From: Benincasa hispida
Taxonomy: Eukaryota > Streptophyta > Magnoliopsida > Cucurbitales > Cucurbitaceae
Length of the DNA stretch: 64,000 nt
Assembly: GCF_009727055.1 (NCBI RefSeq)
Contig: NC_052359.1
Span: 19,015,322 to 19,079,321, forward strand
Direction: 5' to 3'
This document shows, piece by piece, positions 21,965-34,558 of this stretch. Under the pieces are notes generated by a model. The model did no database searches and was not told the origin of the DNA. It saw nothing but the letters and a program-made list of their open reading frames with translations. Position 1 is the first letter of the stretch. Each line of letters begins with the position of its first letter. The translations under genes were made by a program, and so were the position numbers.

Positions 21965-23627
21965 TGATAACGGGCAAGAAATGCACTGTTATCATAGTGC
22001 TAAGTTAATTAAACAATGTTGGATTGCGCATTGATGAAAAATGATAAATTGCGTCCATTAAACATAAAATCTATAATATTGCGGTACGTGCGTCAACGCA
22101 TTGGAACTATTGATTTTTGTATTTTTTTTGTGCAGAATATGCGTGAACGCATTACAGAGATTGCGATCATATGAATTCATCGGTCGAGCACAACTTCAAC
22201 GCAAGACTTTGCATTGATCACGCTTGCAAAATACTCACCGCAACATGGTGGGCGCATCCGGACGAAAGGAAAATTAAAGATCGATGGAACAAAAAAGTTG
22301 ACAAACAAAGTCAGATCCAAATTAAAGTTGATAGCCGATAACGGTCACAAAGTACATCCAGCTTTATCGGTGACAATTATCCAGACATCAGTTTGAATTA
22401 AAGTTGTCCCATCTGTACAACCAGGAAGAGAAACTAGCTTTCACCTTTTTGAATGCCCTATAAAACCAAGTGCATTCTTCAGAGAAGGTATTAAGCAGTT
22501 GATTAAATTCCATCACTTTACAAGTTTCACACTCTGTTCATAGTTTTTCTTTTTAATTTCACGGCGGAGCTAAGAAAGAAGTGGTGACATTGGAGATTTG
22601 TCCAAGGCAGCTCGAGAGAAAACTTTGAGGCGTAATTGCCCAGGCGTAAATTGTCGAAGCGAGAATATCTTTTAGAGCAGAGTAGAAGAGTGTAAACACC
22701 TAGTGGCAAGAAAATTGGCCCAGGCTCTTTACTTACTTGCATTGTTATTCTGTACTTCATCTTTTATCTATTTCAATTGGAAGTTATAATTCTAACATCT
22801 GCTCACTCTCTTATACGCATGTAGTAGCTAAACTAGTTGAATGGGTTGAGAAGGAACTAAGCTAAATGATCTAGGAAGTTCATTGCTTGCGATTGTCTTG
22901 TTTTATATTGTGCGAAACATCCCTTTCAAGTGCTCGAGAGAGAGAATCTAAAGAAAGAACCTGATGTCTCGAGTGATCGAGGTTAGAATCTGAATTGAAA
23001 GAGCAAGATTAGGCCTGCATAAACAAGAAATAGGGAACTTACAGATAAGCTCTGTTTGTCATTTTAACATCGTATGCATCCTAGGAATAGGAATGATATT
23101 ATGTGGTCGCATATTTGTGTGAATGTTCTGTTGTCATTGCATAAATAGAAATAGAGGTTTTATGTGTAAACCCTGTAGAATTATCGCATATTTATTGCAT
23201 GCGTTCTAGCCTTAGAAGTCGTGGCATTCGCGCCGAGAAGTGGTTTACTATTGTATGCATGTTTGGCATGATCCGCAAGACATGAAGTAACCTAGGAAGT
23301 ATTAGCCAAAACCCTTCTCAACCCGTTCACGCACTATTCATTGTATTTCCTGTTGCTAAACTCTTTTCGACTCTTCCAATAATTATTATTATTTTCATTA
23401 ACGCAACAACAAACCACCACCTTATTTATTTTTTCCTGGTTACCGCAAAGTTTTCATAAGAAAATTAATCAACGCAACTATTTTTCACAAGTCCCTGTGA
23501 TCGACCCTGGACTTACCAGGAAACTCAGTGGAATTTACACTTGGATTCCGCTGGGGAAACTTGAGTGCACAACGTAATTCCATCAACCGACGATCGTCCA
23601 TTTTCAATTTAAAAAAATAACGCATCA
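21965..23627 (+). mobile_element. Athila element A, LTR copy a
   Basis: It starts TGATAACGGGCA and ends ...ATAACGCATCA, about 1.66 kb. The TATA-like sequence TATAAAA is at 22459. The first 700 bp or so differ from the LTR at 28632 by substitutions and indels. After about 22700 the two are nearly identical apart from single-base insertions or deletions, many in homopolymers. That switch suggests two sources of sequence: a genuine LTR start followed by low-accuracy read sequence. Confidence 0.8.
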
Positions 23628-23633
23628 AGTTTT

Positions 23634-23651
23634 TTGCGCCGTGGTCGGGGA
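23634..23651 (+). promoter_or_regulatory. Primer binding site (tRNA-Asp type)
   Basis: TTGCGCCGTGGTCGGGGA, a few bases after the LTR end. It matches the complement of the plant tRNA-Asp(GTC) 3' end (TGGCGCCGTTGCCGGGGA) at 15 of 18 positions. tRNA-Asp priming is usual for Athila elements. Confidence 0.7.
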
Positions 23652-26600
23652 CTTCGGCAAAAATAGTTTGTTAACGGTAGTTTCTTTTTTATTTCTTTGC
23701 AGGACTCTCAATCTCTGGCGATACGACACGAAGATTGAAAGGACTTTTAGGAGGAGACTAAGGACCGCCAGCAACCACAATCCGATAAGAAGAGATGGCG
23801 GAGCAACCTACGAATGAGCACAAACAATAACAATGTCATTGCAAATCCAATTCTGTTGGCAACGATCACAATAGGCCCCATTAGAGACTATGCATCGCCA
23901 AACCTCTATGATTTCTCTCCGGGAATCATGAAGGCCTGCTTTAGACGGAAGTAGTTTGAAAATGAAATCGGTGATGCTACAGATGATCCAGGCTACATGT
24001 CAATTCGGAGGAAGGCGTGGCGAGGATCCGCACGCCCCATCTCTGAAGTTTTATTGAAATCTGCAATACTTTTGTGTTCTCGAATATCTCTGCTGGGGAG
24101 GTTCGACTAACGCTGTTTCCATTTTCTCTCTGTGATTAGGCTAGGAATGGGCTTTACTCACTCGAACCAGGAGAGATCACCTCTTGTGAGCAAGTGGTGG
24201 AGAAAGTTTATTGAAGAAGTATTTCCCACCTACAGAGAACGCGAGAACGAAGAGAACTTATTACCATTTTTGAACAAGACATGGACGAATCGCTCAACGA
24301 TCTCTGGGCAAGGTTTAAAAAAGGTTGTTCGAGATTGTCCGCATAATGGGCTACCAGACTGCCTTTCAGATGGAAATTTTTACCACGGTTTGAATCCTGC
24401 TTCGCAGACTACTGCAAATGCCGGCAGCAGCTGGTGGTCAGCTTGACAAGACTTATGATGAAGCAAGAATATCTTGGTCCATCTCCAGAATCATGAAGAC
24501 TGGACGGGAGAGCGACAGAGATTAAGACTCAAAGATTCTGACGCAAATAACGGTGCTATTATTTCATTGCAAAACTAAATGACTGCAATGATGAATTTAT
24601 CTCAGAATCGAGATCAGTAGCCAACACCGCAAGTGGGCAATCAACGCAATAAGTCACAAACACCACAAGGTGTGCGCATTTGCTGTGATGGGCAACGATG
24701 GGAAGATTGTCCCAAAACCACAGTCTATATACTTTTGTAACCGAACAACCTTTTTCCAACACCTACAACCCGCCGGGTGGGAAAAACCACCCAAACCTTG
24801 CTTTGAAGATCAACAACAAACTTTCAATCATTTATGGCAAACAAAAAGAAGGGCCACCAGGTATCTTTCCCAACCGCAGCAACGTTCAAACGAGAGCAAA
24901 ACGCAAAACAAGTTAAAGCGTCACAAAAACCACCGCAATCTTCTTCCCTAGAAGGCCTATTGAAGCAATATATAGAGAAAAGATGACGGTGCTTCAAAGT
25001 CAGGCCTACGTCCATCCGCAACTTGAATTGCAAAATGGGCTAGATTGCAATGAGCTCAAAAGTAATAACCAGCAAGGGGTGGCTGCCAGTTCGACCGAGC
25101 ATTCCAGCAACCCAAGGGGGTTTAGGTAGGAAGCAATTTCAGGTTGTGAACATAACGCAGTGGAAAAAAACTGTGGAGGGGGAAAAAGAAAGGAGTAGAA
25201 ACAAATCAACCCTCCATATGCAGCTGAACCTGCGATTGTGACAATGCAAGAAGAAGAAACAAAAGAAAATGAAGCCAGTAGATACCTGAGGTTTTGCGTC
25301 AACCTCAGAAAGTCAAATTAAGAATAGAACCATTGAAGTCCAATTTGCGCCTTTTCCCTCAACCGGTCTAAAGAGAAAGAAAAAATGAAGAGGTACAGTA
25401 CTTACGCTCCCTATCTATGTTTAAGTATTACATGTTAACATTCCCTTCATTGAAGTGATTGAAGGAAGTGCTGCCTTATGCAAGGTTCTGAAGACATGGT
25501 TAAAACGCAAGAAAAATAGGTGTTGGAAAAGTTATACCCGTGGCATTAACGGCAAAGTTTCCAAATTCTAATTATCCAACGAAGTCGAGCGATCCTGGGA
25601 GCTTCACTAGTTTTCCTTGTTCCAAGGAGGGACTCTATATTGGGCAGCTTTGTGTGAACTTCGAGGCAAGCATACAAATTTCGATGGCCGCTGTCCATTT
25701 TTAGAACAACTAAATGTGGGAAACAACTTTTGCCCACATCCCATGACTCTCCAACTGGCCGACAGATCTCTAGTTCATCCAGAGGGTAGGTGAAGGACGT
25801 GGCTTATCACAATTGATTAAATTTAATTTTGCCAGCCTTGATCTTCATCATCTGATTATGAGCCGGTAAAGATGTTTCCCATCATTTTTGAGGCGACCCT
25901 TTTCCTATCAACAGGTCATGTTCAAATTGATGTGCACAAGGGCGAGGATCCTTTCCACGCATAAAAACGGAGCAGGAAGCTCCAAATTTAAATAATAATT
26001 CGTGCATGAAATTCCTGAGAAGGAAGACCTACCAGATTCGGAAAGATGACGTAAATTTGATTGATGAAGAAAAAGTTTGAATGACAGAGTAATGAAGAAG
26101 AGGATGTCGACGCATCCGTAGATGCTGCAATGCGATCAATAAGCAAAACAAAACAAAAAAGAAGGATCGATCGAGCAACCAGAATCAAGCGAAAGAATGA
26201 AAGAAAAATACGCAAACTCTGCCTCGTGGGCCACCAACCCTTGAACTACAAAACCCTACCAACAACATCTGAAGTAGCATTTCTGGGGCCAAAATTGGAA
26301 GCTGGCCAAGTAATATTTTCTCGCACTTAAACGCAGAATCAAGAAAATTGCGTTGATGAGCATTCTCAAAAAAAGCATGTGCGAGCATCGACTGGAAGCT
26401 GCGCGTGATATCAGAGGATTAGAAGGCGTGCGTACTGGCATGCATCACAATTCGTCTAAAGGACGACCATAAAGCAACCATTGAAAACTCAAACCGTAGA
26501 CTTAACCTACGATGAAAGAGGTCCATCATCAAAAGAGATTAATCAAGTGGCTGGATGTGGGCATTATCTATCCCATTACAGATAGAACGGTGGGTTAGCC

Positions 26601-28313
26601 CCGTGCAATGTGTGCCGAAGAAGGGCAAAATTTGACGGTAGTCCCAAGTGAAGACAATTAAATCGATAATGACAGAGAGGACCAATCAATGGAATGGAGC
26701 ATTCTGTATGAACTATCGCAAATACTGAATGTGGCCACCAAAGAAGGACTCTCACTTCCCTCTGCCATTCCATCATCAAATCTGAATAAACTAGCAAGGA
26801 ATGATTTTTAACTGCTTCTTGGAATGGATATTTGCTGGGTACAATCAAATCATGATAGCTCCTGAACGAACCAAGACAAGACCACATTCCACTGCCATAT
26901 GGAACATTGTCGCTTTCTTGTCGCATCGCCATTCGGCTCTGCAATGCGCCAAGCACGTTCCGACAGAGGTGCAATGATGGCAAACTTTTTCAAGAATTTT
27001 TCTCGAGGACCTCAGTAATAATATTTTTATGGATGACTTCTCCGTTTATGGGAATAACCTTTATGAAGTCTGCCTGGCAATTTGGAGAAAATATTGAAAA
27101 GATGTGAAGAAGACAAACAGCTGGTGCTTAATTGGGAAAAAAAAATGTTCACTTCATGGTGACAGAGGGTAATGTGTTGGCCGCATCAGGTCTCTCTAAG
27201 AAGAAAGTGCTATTGTTTGGTGTACCAATTACAGACAGATTTGAACATCAAATGTAAGACTTCCATTTCTCCAACCAACATGAAGGTAGTACGACTGCTT
27301 CCCTGGGGCATGGTCTCAGATTCTATCAGATGACTCGTTTAAAGACTTTTCTAAGATTAGCAAGACATTTAAGTTGCTTACTAGAGGTAGAACAGAAAGT
27401 TTGGAAATTTGACAACAACATATTGCCTTCAACGTATTTCGAATTTTAAAAGGACCCGGCTGATTACTCGCACCATCTTAATTTGCCCAGATTGTACACT
27501 ACCATTTCGAAATCACATGTGCGAACGCAAGTGGGTATGTTTGATGGGTAGCTGCATTAGCCGCAACAAGAAGAAAACAATTTTGCACCCATCGCATACT
27601 GCGAGTAAAAATCACCTGAACCCTGAAACCCTACTCAAACTTAATTTACACCAAGCACTGAAAAATAGCTCCTTGGCTGTGATTTTTGTGTTTGGAAAAC
27701 TCGGGCATACTTTGTTGTGATCCAAGTATTTTGATGACAAAGAAGGGACGCAAAGCCCTAGATTGATCAAAGATGGGTTCTCCTACTTTCAAGAATCTTG
27801 ATATCGGAGATAATTGATCTAAGGGGATAGAGAATCAAGTTGTGGAATCACTTGTTCAGACTGAAAGATCTCTGAAAGTTGACCACAATGAACTTTGAGA
27901 TGGTGGCTCGGTGTTCCCAGATGAGCCAGCTATTTCGCATAAGAAGAACTGCCATGGTAATTGTGGAAACGTTAACTATTTTGTCTGTGAACAATTCTTA
28001 AGATTACACTTACCATCAATGAAAGAAGCTCAAGATGAATGCAGACACTATCTTATTGGGATGAGCCGAAAATCTGTATAAAAGAGGTGCAGTCCGCAAA
28101 TCATCTCGATTATGTGTACGCAGATGCTGCTCACACGCCTATTGTCACAGTGCCACGATTCATCTTATGGAGGGCACTTTTGGAGGACCAACGCAACTTC
28201 GCAGCCAAAGTTTTTTTTGAAAGTGGATTCTTTCGGCTTTCATTATTCAAGGATCTGCTGACTACACAATGAAATGTGATTCGGTGTCAACGCACTGGCA
28301 ACATTTCATGGAA
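23652..28313 (+). other. Noisy near-copy of Athila A gag-pol
   Basis: This segment parallels 30309-34558 and on into integrase from end to end (gag, protease, RT, RNase H, integrase zinc region ending near CQRTGNIS). It differs mainly by frequent one- or two-base insertions and deletions that break every frame. The density and homopolymer bias look like uncorrected single-molecule reads, and it ends at a 25-N gap. I therefore do not annotate genes in it; use 30353-35720 for the domain layout. A genuine decayed copy is the alternative, but decay normally gives mostly substitutions. Confidence 0.75.
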
Positions 28314-28338
28314 NNNNNNNNNNNNNNNNNNNNNNNNN
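28314..28338. other. Assembly gap, 25 N
   Basis: A fixed-length 25-N gap, distinct from the 492, 219 and 100 N gaps. Its left side is the noisy copy ending in integrase; its right side is clean 3' tail sequence, so the two sides are not contiguous in the element. Confidence 0.98.
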
Positions 28339-28631
28339 AGAAAATTTTTGTGCAAGGATAAATCTTTTGTCACCCCGGTAGAAAATTTTCTTTTTGAAAT
28401 AAATCATGCGATGTTTCGAAATTTAGTAAAGTCCTTTTGAAAGTTAAACTTGCAGTCCCTAGGTCTTAGAATTATTTTAAGAGTACAATTGAATAAGACT
28501 TAAGAAAATTCTCGTATATAGGATTTGAATGAAGTATCCTTGAGAAATCTAGGAAAAGAACTTTGCGGTGGACTTGCTAAAGGAATCTTTAGCTTATGCT
28601 TGAGGACAAGCATTGTTTAAATTTGGGAGTG
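28339..28631 (+). mobile_element. Athila A 3' tail and polypurine tract
   Basis: This is clean non-coding sequence leading into an LTR. AAATTTGGGAGTG at 28619-28631 directly abuts TGATAAC and is the polypurine tract. The first 90 bp or so are the reverse complement of 36620-36705. From 28491 onward the sequence is indistinguishable by eye from 40845 onward. Confidence 0.75.
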
Positions 28632-30284
28632 TGATAACGGGCAGAAATGCACGTTATCATGGTACTAAGTTGTTAAACAATGTTGGATTACGTTGATGAA
28701 AAATGATAAATTGCGTCCATTAAGCATAAAATTTATAATATTGCAGTCGCGTGCATCAGCGTAATGGAACTATTAATTTTTGTATTTTTTTTGTGCAGAA
28801 TATGCGTTAACGCATTACAGAGATTGCGATCATAGGAATTCATAAGTCGATCACAACCTCACCGCAAGACTTTGCGTTGATCGCGCTCGCAAATACTCCC
28901 CCAAGAAGAATCACCACAACATGGTGGACGCATGCAGACAAAAGGACAATTAAGATCGATGGGACAGAAAGTTGACAATAGTCGAATCCAAATTAAGTTG
29001 ACAACCAATAACGGTCACAAAGTACATCCAGCTTTATCAGTGACAATTATCCGGTGCATCAGTCAGGAATTAAAGCTGTCTCATCTGTACAACTAGGAAA
29101 GATAAGTCACCTTTCACCTTTTTGATGCCCTATAAATACCAAGTGCATTCTTCAGAGAAGGGGTTAAGCAGTCGATTAATTCATCACTTTACAAGTTTAC
29201 ACCTCTGTTCATAGTTTTCTTTTCCATTTCACCGTGGAGATAGAGAAGACTGGTGATGCTGGAGATCGTCTAAGGCAGCTCGAGAGAGAACATTGGGGCG
29301 TAAGAGCAGAGAGCGGGTTGACTCTCGCGAAAGCGAGAATATCTTTAGAGTAGAGTAGAACAGTCTAACACCTGGTGGCAAGAATTTTCCCCAGGTTCTT
29401 TACTATACTTGCATTGTTATTCTGTACTTCATCTTTTATCTATTCAATGGAAGTTATAATTCTACATCTGCTCACTCTCTTAATACGCATGAGTAGCTAA
29501 ACTAGTTGAATGGGTTGAGAGGAACTAAGCTAACATGATCTAGGAAGTTCATTGCTTGCGATTGTCTTGTTTTATATTGTGCGAAACATCCCTTTCAAGT
29601 GCTCGAGAGAGAATCTAAAGAAAGAACCTGATGTCTCGAGTGATCGAGGTTAGAATCTGAATTGAAAGAGCAAGATTAGGCCTGCATAAACAAGAAATAG
29701 GGACTTACAGATAAGCTCTGTTTGTCATTTTACATCGTATGCATCCTAGGAATAGGAATGATATTATGTGGTCGCATATTTGTGTGAATGTTCTGTTGTC
29801 ATTGCATAAATAGAAATAGAGGTTTATGTGTAAACCCTGTAGAATTATCGCATATTTATTGCATGCGTTCTAGCCTTAGAAGTCGTGGCATTCGCGCCGA
29901 GAAGTGGTTTACTATTGTATGCATGTTGCATGATCGCAAGACATGAACGTAACCTAGGAAGTATTAGCCAAAACCCTTCTCAACCCGTTCACGGCATATT
30001 CATTGTATTTCCTGTTGCTAACTCTTTTCGAACTCTTCCATAATTATTATTATTTTCATTAACGCAACAACAAACCACCACCTTATTTATTTTTCTGGTT
30101 ACCGCAAAGTTTTCATAAGAAAATTATCAACGCAACTATTTTCACAAGTCCCTGTGATCGACCCTGGACTTACCAGGAAACTCAGTGGAATTTACACTTG
30201 GATTCCGCTGGGGAAACTTGAGTGCACAACGTAATTCCATCAACGACGATCGTCCATTTTCACATTTAAAAAAATAACGCATCA
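28632..30284 (+). mobile_element. Athila element A, LTR copy b
   Basis: TGATAACGGGCA ... ATAACGCATCA, 1,653 bp. The TATA box is at 29131. A CTCTCGCGAAAGCGAGA inverted repeat lies near 29320, and the block CCTGTGATCGACCCTGG is at about 30152. Its first 900 bp or so match LTR copy c (40986) base for base as far as I can see. Its last 900 bp match copy a apart from indel noise. It may be an assembly duplicate rather than a third LTR. Confidence 0.85.
29131..29138 (+). promoter_or_regulatory. TATA box in LTR copy b
   Basis: TATAAATA in GATGCCCTATAAATACC. The same box is at 41485 in LTR copy c and, as TATAAAA, at 22459 in copy a. Confidence 0.6.
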
Positions 30285-30290
30285 AGTTTT

Positions 30291-30308
30291 TTGCGCCGTG
30301 GTCGGGGA
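30291..30308 (+). promoter_or_regulatory. Primer binding site (tRNA-Asp type)
   Basis: TTGCGCCGTGGTCGGGGA, identical to the site at 23634 and 15 of 18 complementary to the tRNA-Asp(GTC) 3' end. Confidence 0.7.
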
Positions 30309-30352
30309 CTTCGGCAAAATAGTTTGTTAACGGTAGTTCTTTTTTTATTTCT

Positions 30353-31800
30353 TTGCAGGACTCTCAATCTCTGGCGAATTACGACACGAAGATTGAAAGG
30401 ACTTTTAGGAGGAGACTAAGGAACCGCCAGCAACCACAATCCGATAAAGAAGAGATGGCGGAGCAACCTACGAATGAAGCACCAAACAATAACAATGTCA
30501 TTGCAAATCCAATTCTGTTGGCCAACGATCACAATAGGCCCATTAGAGACTATGCATCGCCAAACCTCTATGATTTCTCTCCGGGAATCATGAGGCCTGC
30601 TTTAGACGGAAGTAGTTTTGAAATGAAATCGGTGATGCTACAGATGATCCAGGCTACATGTCAATTCGGAGGAAGGCGTGGCGAGGATCCGCACGCCCAT
30701 CTCTGAAGTTTTATTGAAATCTGCAATACTTTTGTGTTCTCGAATATCTCTGCTGGGGAGGTTCGACTAACGCTGTTTCCATTTTCTCTCTGTGATTAGG
30801 CTAGGAAATGGGCTTACTCACTCGAACCAGGAGAGATCACCTCTTGTGAGCAAGTGGTGGAGAAGTTTATGAAGAAGTATTTCCCACCTACAGAGAACGC
30901 GAGACGAAGAGAACTTATTACCAATTTTGAACAAGACATGGACGAATCGCTCAACGATGCCTGGGCAAGGTTTAAAAAGGTTGTTCGAGATTGTCCGCAT
31001 AATGGGCTACCAGACTGCCTTCAGATGGAAATTTTCTACCACGGTTTGAATCCTGCTTCGCAGACTACTGCCAATGCGGCAGCAGCTGGTGGTCAGCTTG
31101 ACAAGACTTATGATGAAGCAAAGAATATCTTGGATCGCATCTCCAAGAATCATGAAGACTGGAGGGAGAGCGACCAGAGATTAAGACTCAAAGATTCTGA
31201 CGCAAATAACGGTGCTATTATTTCATTGCAAAACTAAATGACTGCAATGATGAATTTGATTCAAGGAATGACGATCAGTAGCCCAACACCGCAAGGTGGG
31301 CAAATCAACGCAATAAGTCAAAACACCACAAGGTGTGCGATTTGCTGTGATGGGCATACGAAAGATTGTCCACAAAACCCACAGTCTATATATTTTGTAA
31401 AGAACAACCCTTTTTCCAACACCTACAACCCCGGGTGGAAAAACCACCCAAACCTTGCTTTGAAGAATCAACAACAAAACTTTCAATCTATGGCACAAAA
31501 AGAAGGGCCACCAGGGTTCTTTCAACGCAGCAACGGTCAACAGAGCAACCAAACAAGTAGCTCACAAAAACCACCGCAATCTTCTTCCCTAGAAGGCCTA
31601 TTGAAGCAATATATAGAGAAAAATGAGACGGTGCTTCAAAGTCAGGCTACGTCCATCCACAACCTTGAATTGCAAATGGGCTAGATTGCAAATGAGCTCA
31701 AAAGTATACCGCAAGGGGTGCTGCCAAGTTCGACCGAGCTTCCACGCAACCCAGGGGGTTTAGGTAAGGAGCAATTCAGGTTGTGACATTACGCAGTGGA
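30353..31800 (+). pseudogene. Athila A gag
   Basis: Gag is readable from SQSLANYDTKIERTFRRRL through MAEQPTNEAPN and IRDYASPNLYDFSPGI to the capsid core (SFIEICNTFVFSNIS, LTLFPFSL, EQVVEKFMKKYFPP, LPDCLQMEIFYHGLNP). The nucleocapsid knuckle follows at about 31334-31369 (CAICCDGHTKDC, shorter than the standard CCHC spacing), then PGWKNHPNLALKNQQQNF and SLEGLLKQYIEKNETVLQSQ. Stops lie at 30706, 30797, 30803, 31235 and 31682. A splice-acceptor-like TTTCTTTGCAG immediately precedes it. It matches the retrotransposon gag family of Athila elements. It is not expressible as one protein. Confidence 0.88.
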
Positions 31801-32049
31801 AAGACTGTGGAGGGGGAAAAGAAGGAGTAGAACAAATCAACCTCCATTGCAGCTGAACCTGCGATTGTGACAATGCAAGAAGAAGAAAAAGAAAATGAAG
31901 CAGTAGAACCTGAGGTTGCGTCAACCTCAAAGTCAAATGAAATAGAAACCATGAAAGTCCAATTATCGCCTTTCCCTCAAAGGCTAAAGAAGAAGAAAAA
32001 TGAAGAGGTACAGTACTAACGCTTCCTATCTATGTTAAAGTAATTACAT

Positions 32050-32484
32050 GTTAACATTCCCTTCATTGAAGTGATTGAGGAAATGCCTGCCTATGCCAAG
32101 TTTCTGAAGGACATGGTAACCAAGAAAATAGGTGTTGGAAAATTTACCACGGTGGCATTAACGCAAAGTTCCAAATCTATTATCCCAACGAAGATGAGCG
32201 ATCCTGGGAGCTTCACTATTCCTTGTTCCATAGGAGGACTCTATATTGGGCAAGCTTTGTGTGACTTCGAGGCAAGCATAAATTTGATGCCGCTGTCAAT
32301 TTTTAGACAACTAAATGTGGGACAACTTGTGCCCACATCCATGACTCTCCAACTGGCCGACAGATCTCTAGTTCATCCAGAGGGTAAGGTGAAGGACGTG
32401 CTTATCACAATTGATAAATTTATTTTGCCAGCTGACTTCATCATCCTGGATTATGAGCCGATAAAGATGTTCCCATCATTTTGA
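32050..32484 (+). pseudogene. Athila A protease
   Basis: This is the longest clean stretch of the protease region: MPAYAKFLKDMVTKK, KFTTVALTQSSK, FTIPCSIGGLYIGQALCDFEASINLMPLS, then LQLADRSLVHPEGKVKDVLI and FILPADFIILDYE. The active-site loop normally reads CDLGASIN; here it is CDFEASIN, so Leu-Gly next to the Asp is replaced. The frame ends at 32484 by a one-base shift and continues as RRPFLSTG in the next frame. Confidence 0.85.
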
Positions 32485-33900
32485 GGCGACCTTTCCTATC
32501 AACAGGTCATGTTCAAATTGATGTGCACAAGGGCGAGATCGCTTTCAGCATAAACGGACAGAAGCTCAAATTTAATATAATTCGTGCCATGAAATTTCCT
32601 GATGAGGAAGACCTACCAGATTCGGAAGATGACGTAAATTTGATTGATGAAGAAAAGTTTGATGAAGAGTATGAAGAAGAGGATGTCGACGCATCCGTAG
32701 ATGCCTGCAATGCGATCATAGCAAAAACAAACAAAAAAGAAGGATCGATCGCAACGCAAGAATCAAAGCCGAAAGAAGAAAGAAAAATAACGCAAACTTC
32801 TCTCGTGGAGCCACCAACCCTTGAACTAAAAACCCTACCAACACATCTGAAGTACGCATTTCTGGGGCAAAATGAGAAGCTGCCAGTAATAATTTCCTCC
32901 GCACTTAACGCAGATCAAGAAAATGCGTTGATGAGCATTCTCAAAAAGCATGTGCGAGCAATCGACTGGACGCTCGCTGATATCAGAGGAATTAGCCGTG
33001 CGTACTGCATGCATCACATTCGTCTAAAGGACGACCATAAAGCAACCATTGAAAATCAACGTAGACTTAACCCTACGATGAAAGAGGTCATCATAAAAGA
33101 GATTATCAAGTGGCTGGATGTGGGCATTATCTATCCCATTACAGATAGAACGTGGGTTAGCCCCGTGCAATGTGTGCCGAAGAAGGGCAAAATGACGGTA
33201 GTCCCCAATGAGAACAATTAATTAATACCGCAGAGGACCATCACTGGATGGAGCATCTGTATGAACTATCGCAAACTGAATGTGGCCACCAAGAAGGATC
33301 ACTTCCCTCTGCCATTCATCGATCAAATGCTGAATAAACTAGCAAGGAATGATTTTTACTGCTTCTTGGATGGATATGCTGGGTACAATCAAATCATGAT
33401 AGCTCCTGAAGACCAAGACAAGACCACATTCACCTGCCCATATGGAACATTCGCTTTCTGTCGCATGCCATTCGGCTCTGCAATGCGCCAAGCACGTTCC
33501 AGAGGTGCATGATGGCAATCTTTTCAGATTTTCTCGAGGACTCAGTATAAATATTTATGGATGACTTCTCCGTTTATGGGAATACTTATGAAGTCTGCCT
33601 GGCCAATTTGGAGAAAATATTGAAAAGATGTGAAGAGACAAACCTGGTGCTTAATTGGGAAAAAATGTCACTTCATGGTGACAGAGGGTATAGTGTTGGC
33701 GCACAAGGTCTCTAGAGAAGTGTTGGAGGTGAACAAAGCAAAGATTGACACAATTGAAAAGCTTCCATCTCCAACCAACATGAAGGTAGTACGATGCTTC
33801 CTGGGGCATGCCAGATTCTACAGATGACTCGTTAAAGACTTTTCTAAGATAGCAAGACCATTAAGTGCATTACTAGAGGTAGACAGAAAGTTTGAATTTG
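32481..33900 (+). pseudogene. Athila A reverse transcriptase
   Basis: An acidic linker (IDVHKGEIAFSINGQK, then a D/E-rich run) is followed by WTLADIRGISRAYCMHHIRL, LNPTMKEVIIKEIIKWLD and TWVSPVQCVPKKGKMTVVPN, then a stop at 33220. RT continues with MNYRKLNVATKKDHFPLP, FLDGYAGYNQIMIAPED, TFTCPYGTFAFCRMPFG, the catalytic FMDDFSVYG at about 33551-33577 and the thumb (FLGHARFYR). There are frameshifts at about 33475 and 33660 and a stop just before the FMDD block. FMDDFSVYG places it with Athila-type Ty3/gypsy elements. Confidence 0.9.
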
Positions 33901-34340
33901 ACAACAATTGCCTCAACGTATTTCGAATTTTAAAGAACCCGCTGATTACCGCACCCATCTTAATTGCCCCAGATTGGACACTACCATTCGAAATCATGTG
34001 CGACGCAAGTGGGTATGTGATGGTAGCTGCATTAGCGCAAAAGAAGAAAACAATTTTGCACCCCATCGCATATGCGAGTAAAACCCTGAACCCTGAACCC
34101 TACTCAACTTAATTACACCAGCACTGAAAAATAGCTCCTGGCTGTGATTTTTGTGTTGGAAAAATTCCGGGCATACTTGTTGTGATCCAAGTATTTGATG
34201 ACAAAGAAGGACGCAAAGCCTAGATTGATCAGATGGGTTCTCCTACTTCAAGAATTTGATATCGAGATAATTGATCGTAAGGGGATAGAGAATCAAGTTG
34301 TGGATCACTTGTCCAGACTGAAGATTCCTGAAGTTGACCA
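33901..34340 (+). pseudogene. Athila A RNase H
   Basis: PDWTLPFEIMCDASGYVMVAALAQKKK gives the first acidic residue, and ILHPIAYASKTLN follows. The frame then breaks around 34110-34190, the region that should hold TTTEKELL and HTDHS. It recovers at [43 protein letters not shown] small deletion or frameshifts removed the middle acidic motifs. Confidence 0.82.
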
Positions 34341-34558
34341 CAATGAATTTGAAGTGAGTGTCGTGTTCCCAGATGAGCAGCTATTTCGCATAGAAGAACT
34401 GCCATGGTATGTGGACAACGTTAACTATTTTGTCTGTGAACAATTTCCTTAAGATTACACTTACCATCAATGGAAGAAGCTCAAGAATGAATGCAGACAC
34501 TATTATTGGGATGAGCCGAATCTGTATAAAAGAGGTGCAGACCAAATCATTCGATTAT
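34341..34558 (+). pseudogene. Athila A integrase N-terminal part
   Basis: The frame runs from the RNase H-integrase linker ([28 protein letters not shown]) through a stop to [35 protein letters not shown] sequence. It is then cut by the 219-N gap. The zinc-binding part that should follow appears inverted beyond the gap (34778-35075). Confidence 0.8.

Noticed and set aside
23652..28313. Many short ORFs as possible small genes
   Set aside because: All are pieces of Athila gag-pol broken by indel noise; the clean copy at 30353-35720 explains them.
29318..29336. CTCTCGCGAAAGCGAGA inverted repeat as a terminator
   Set aside because: It lies in the LTR, probably R or U5, and is shared by all copies. 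Rho-independent terminators do not apply in plants. It is simply an LTR feature.
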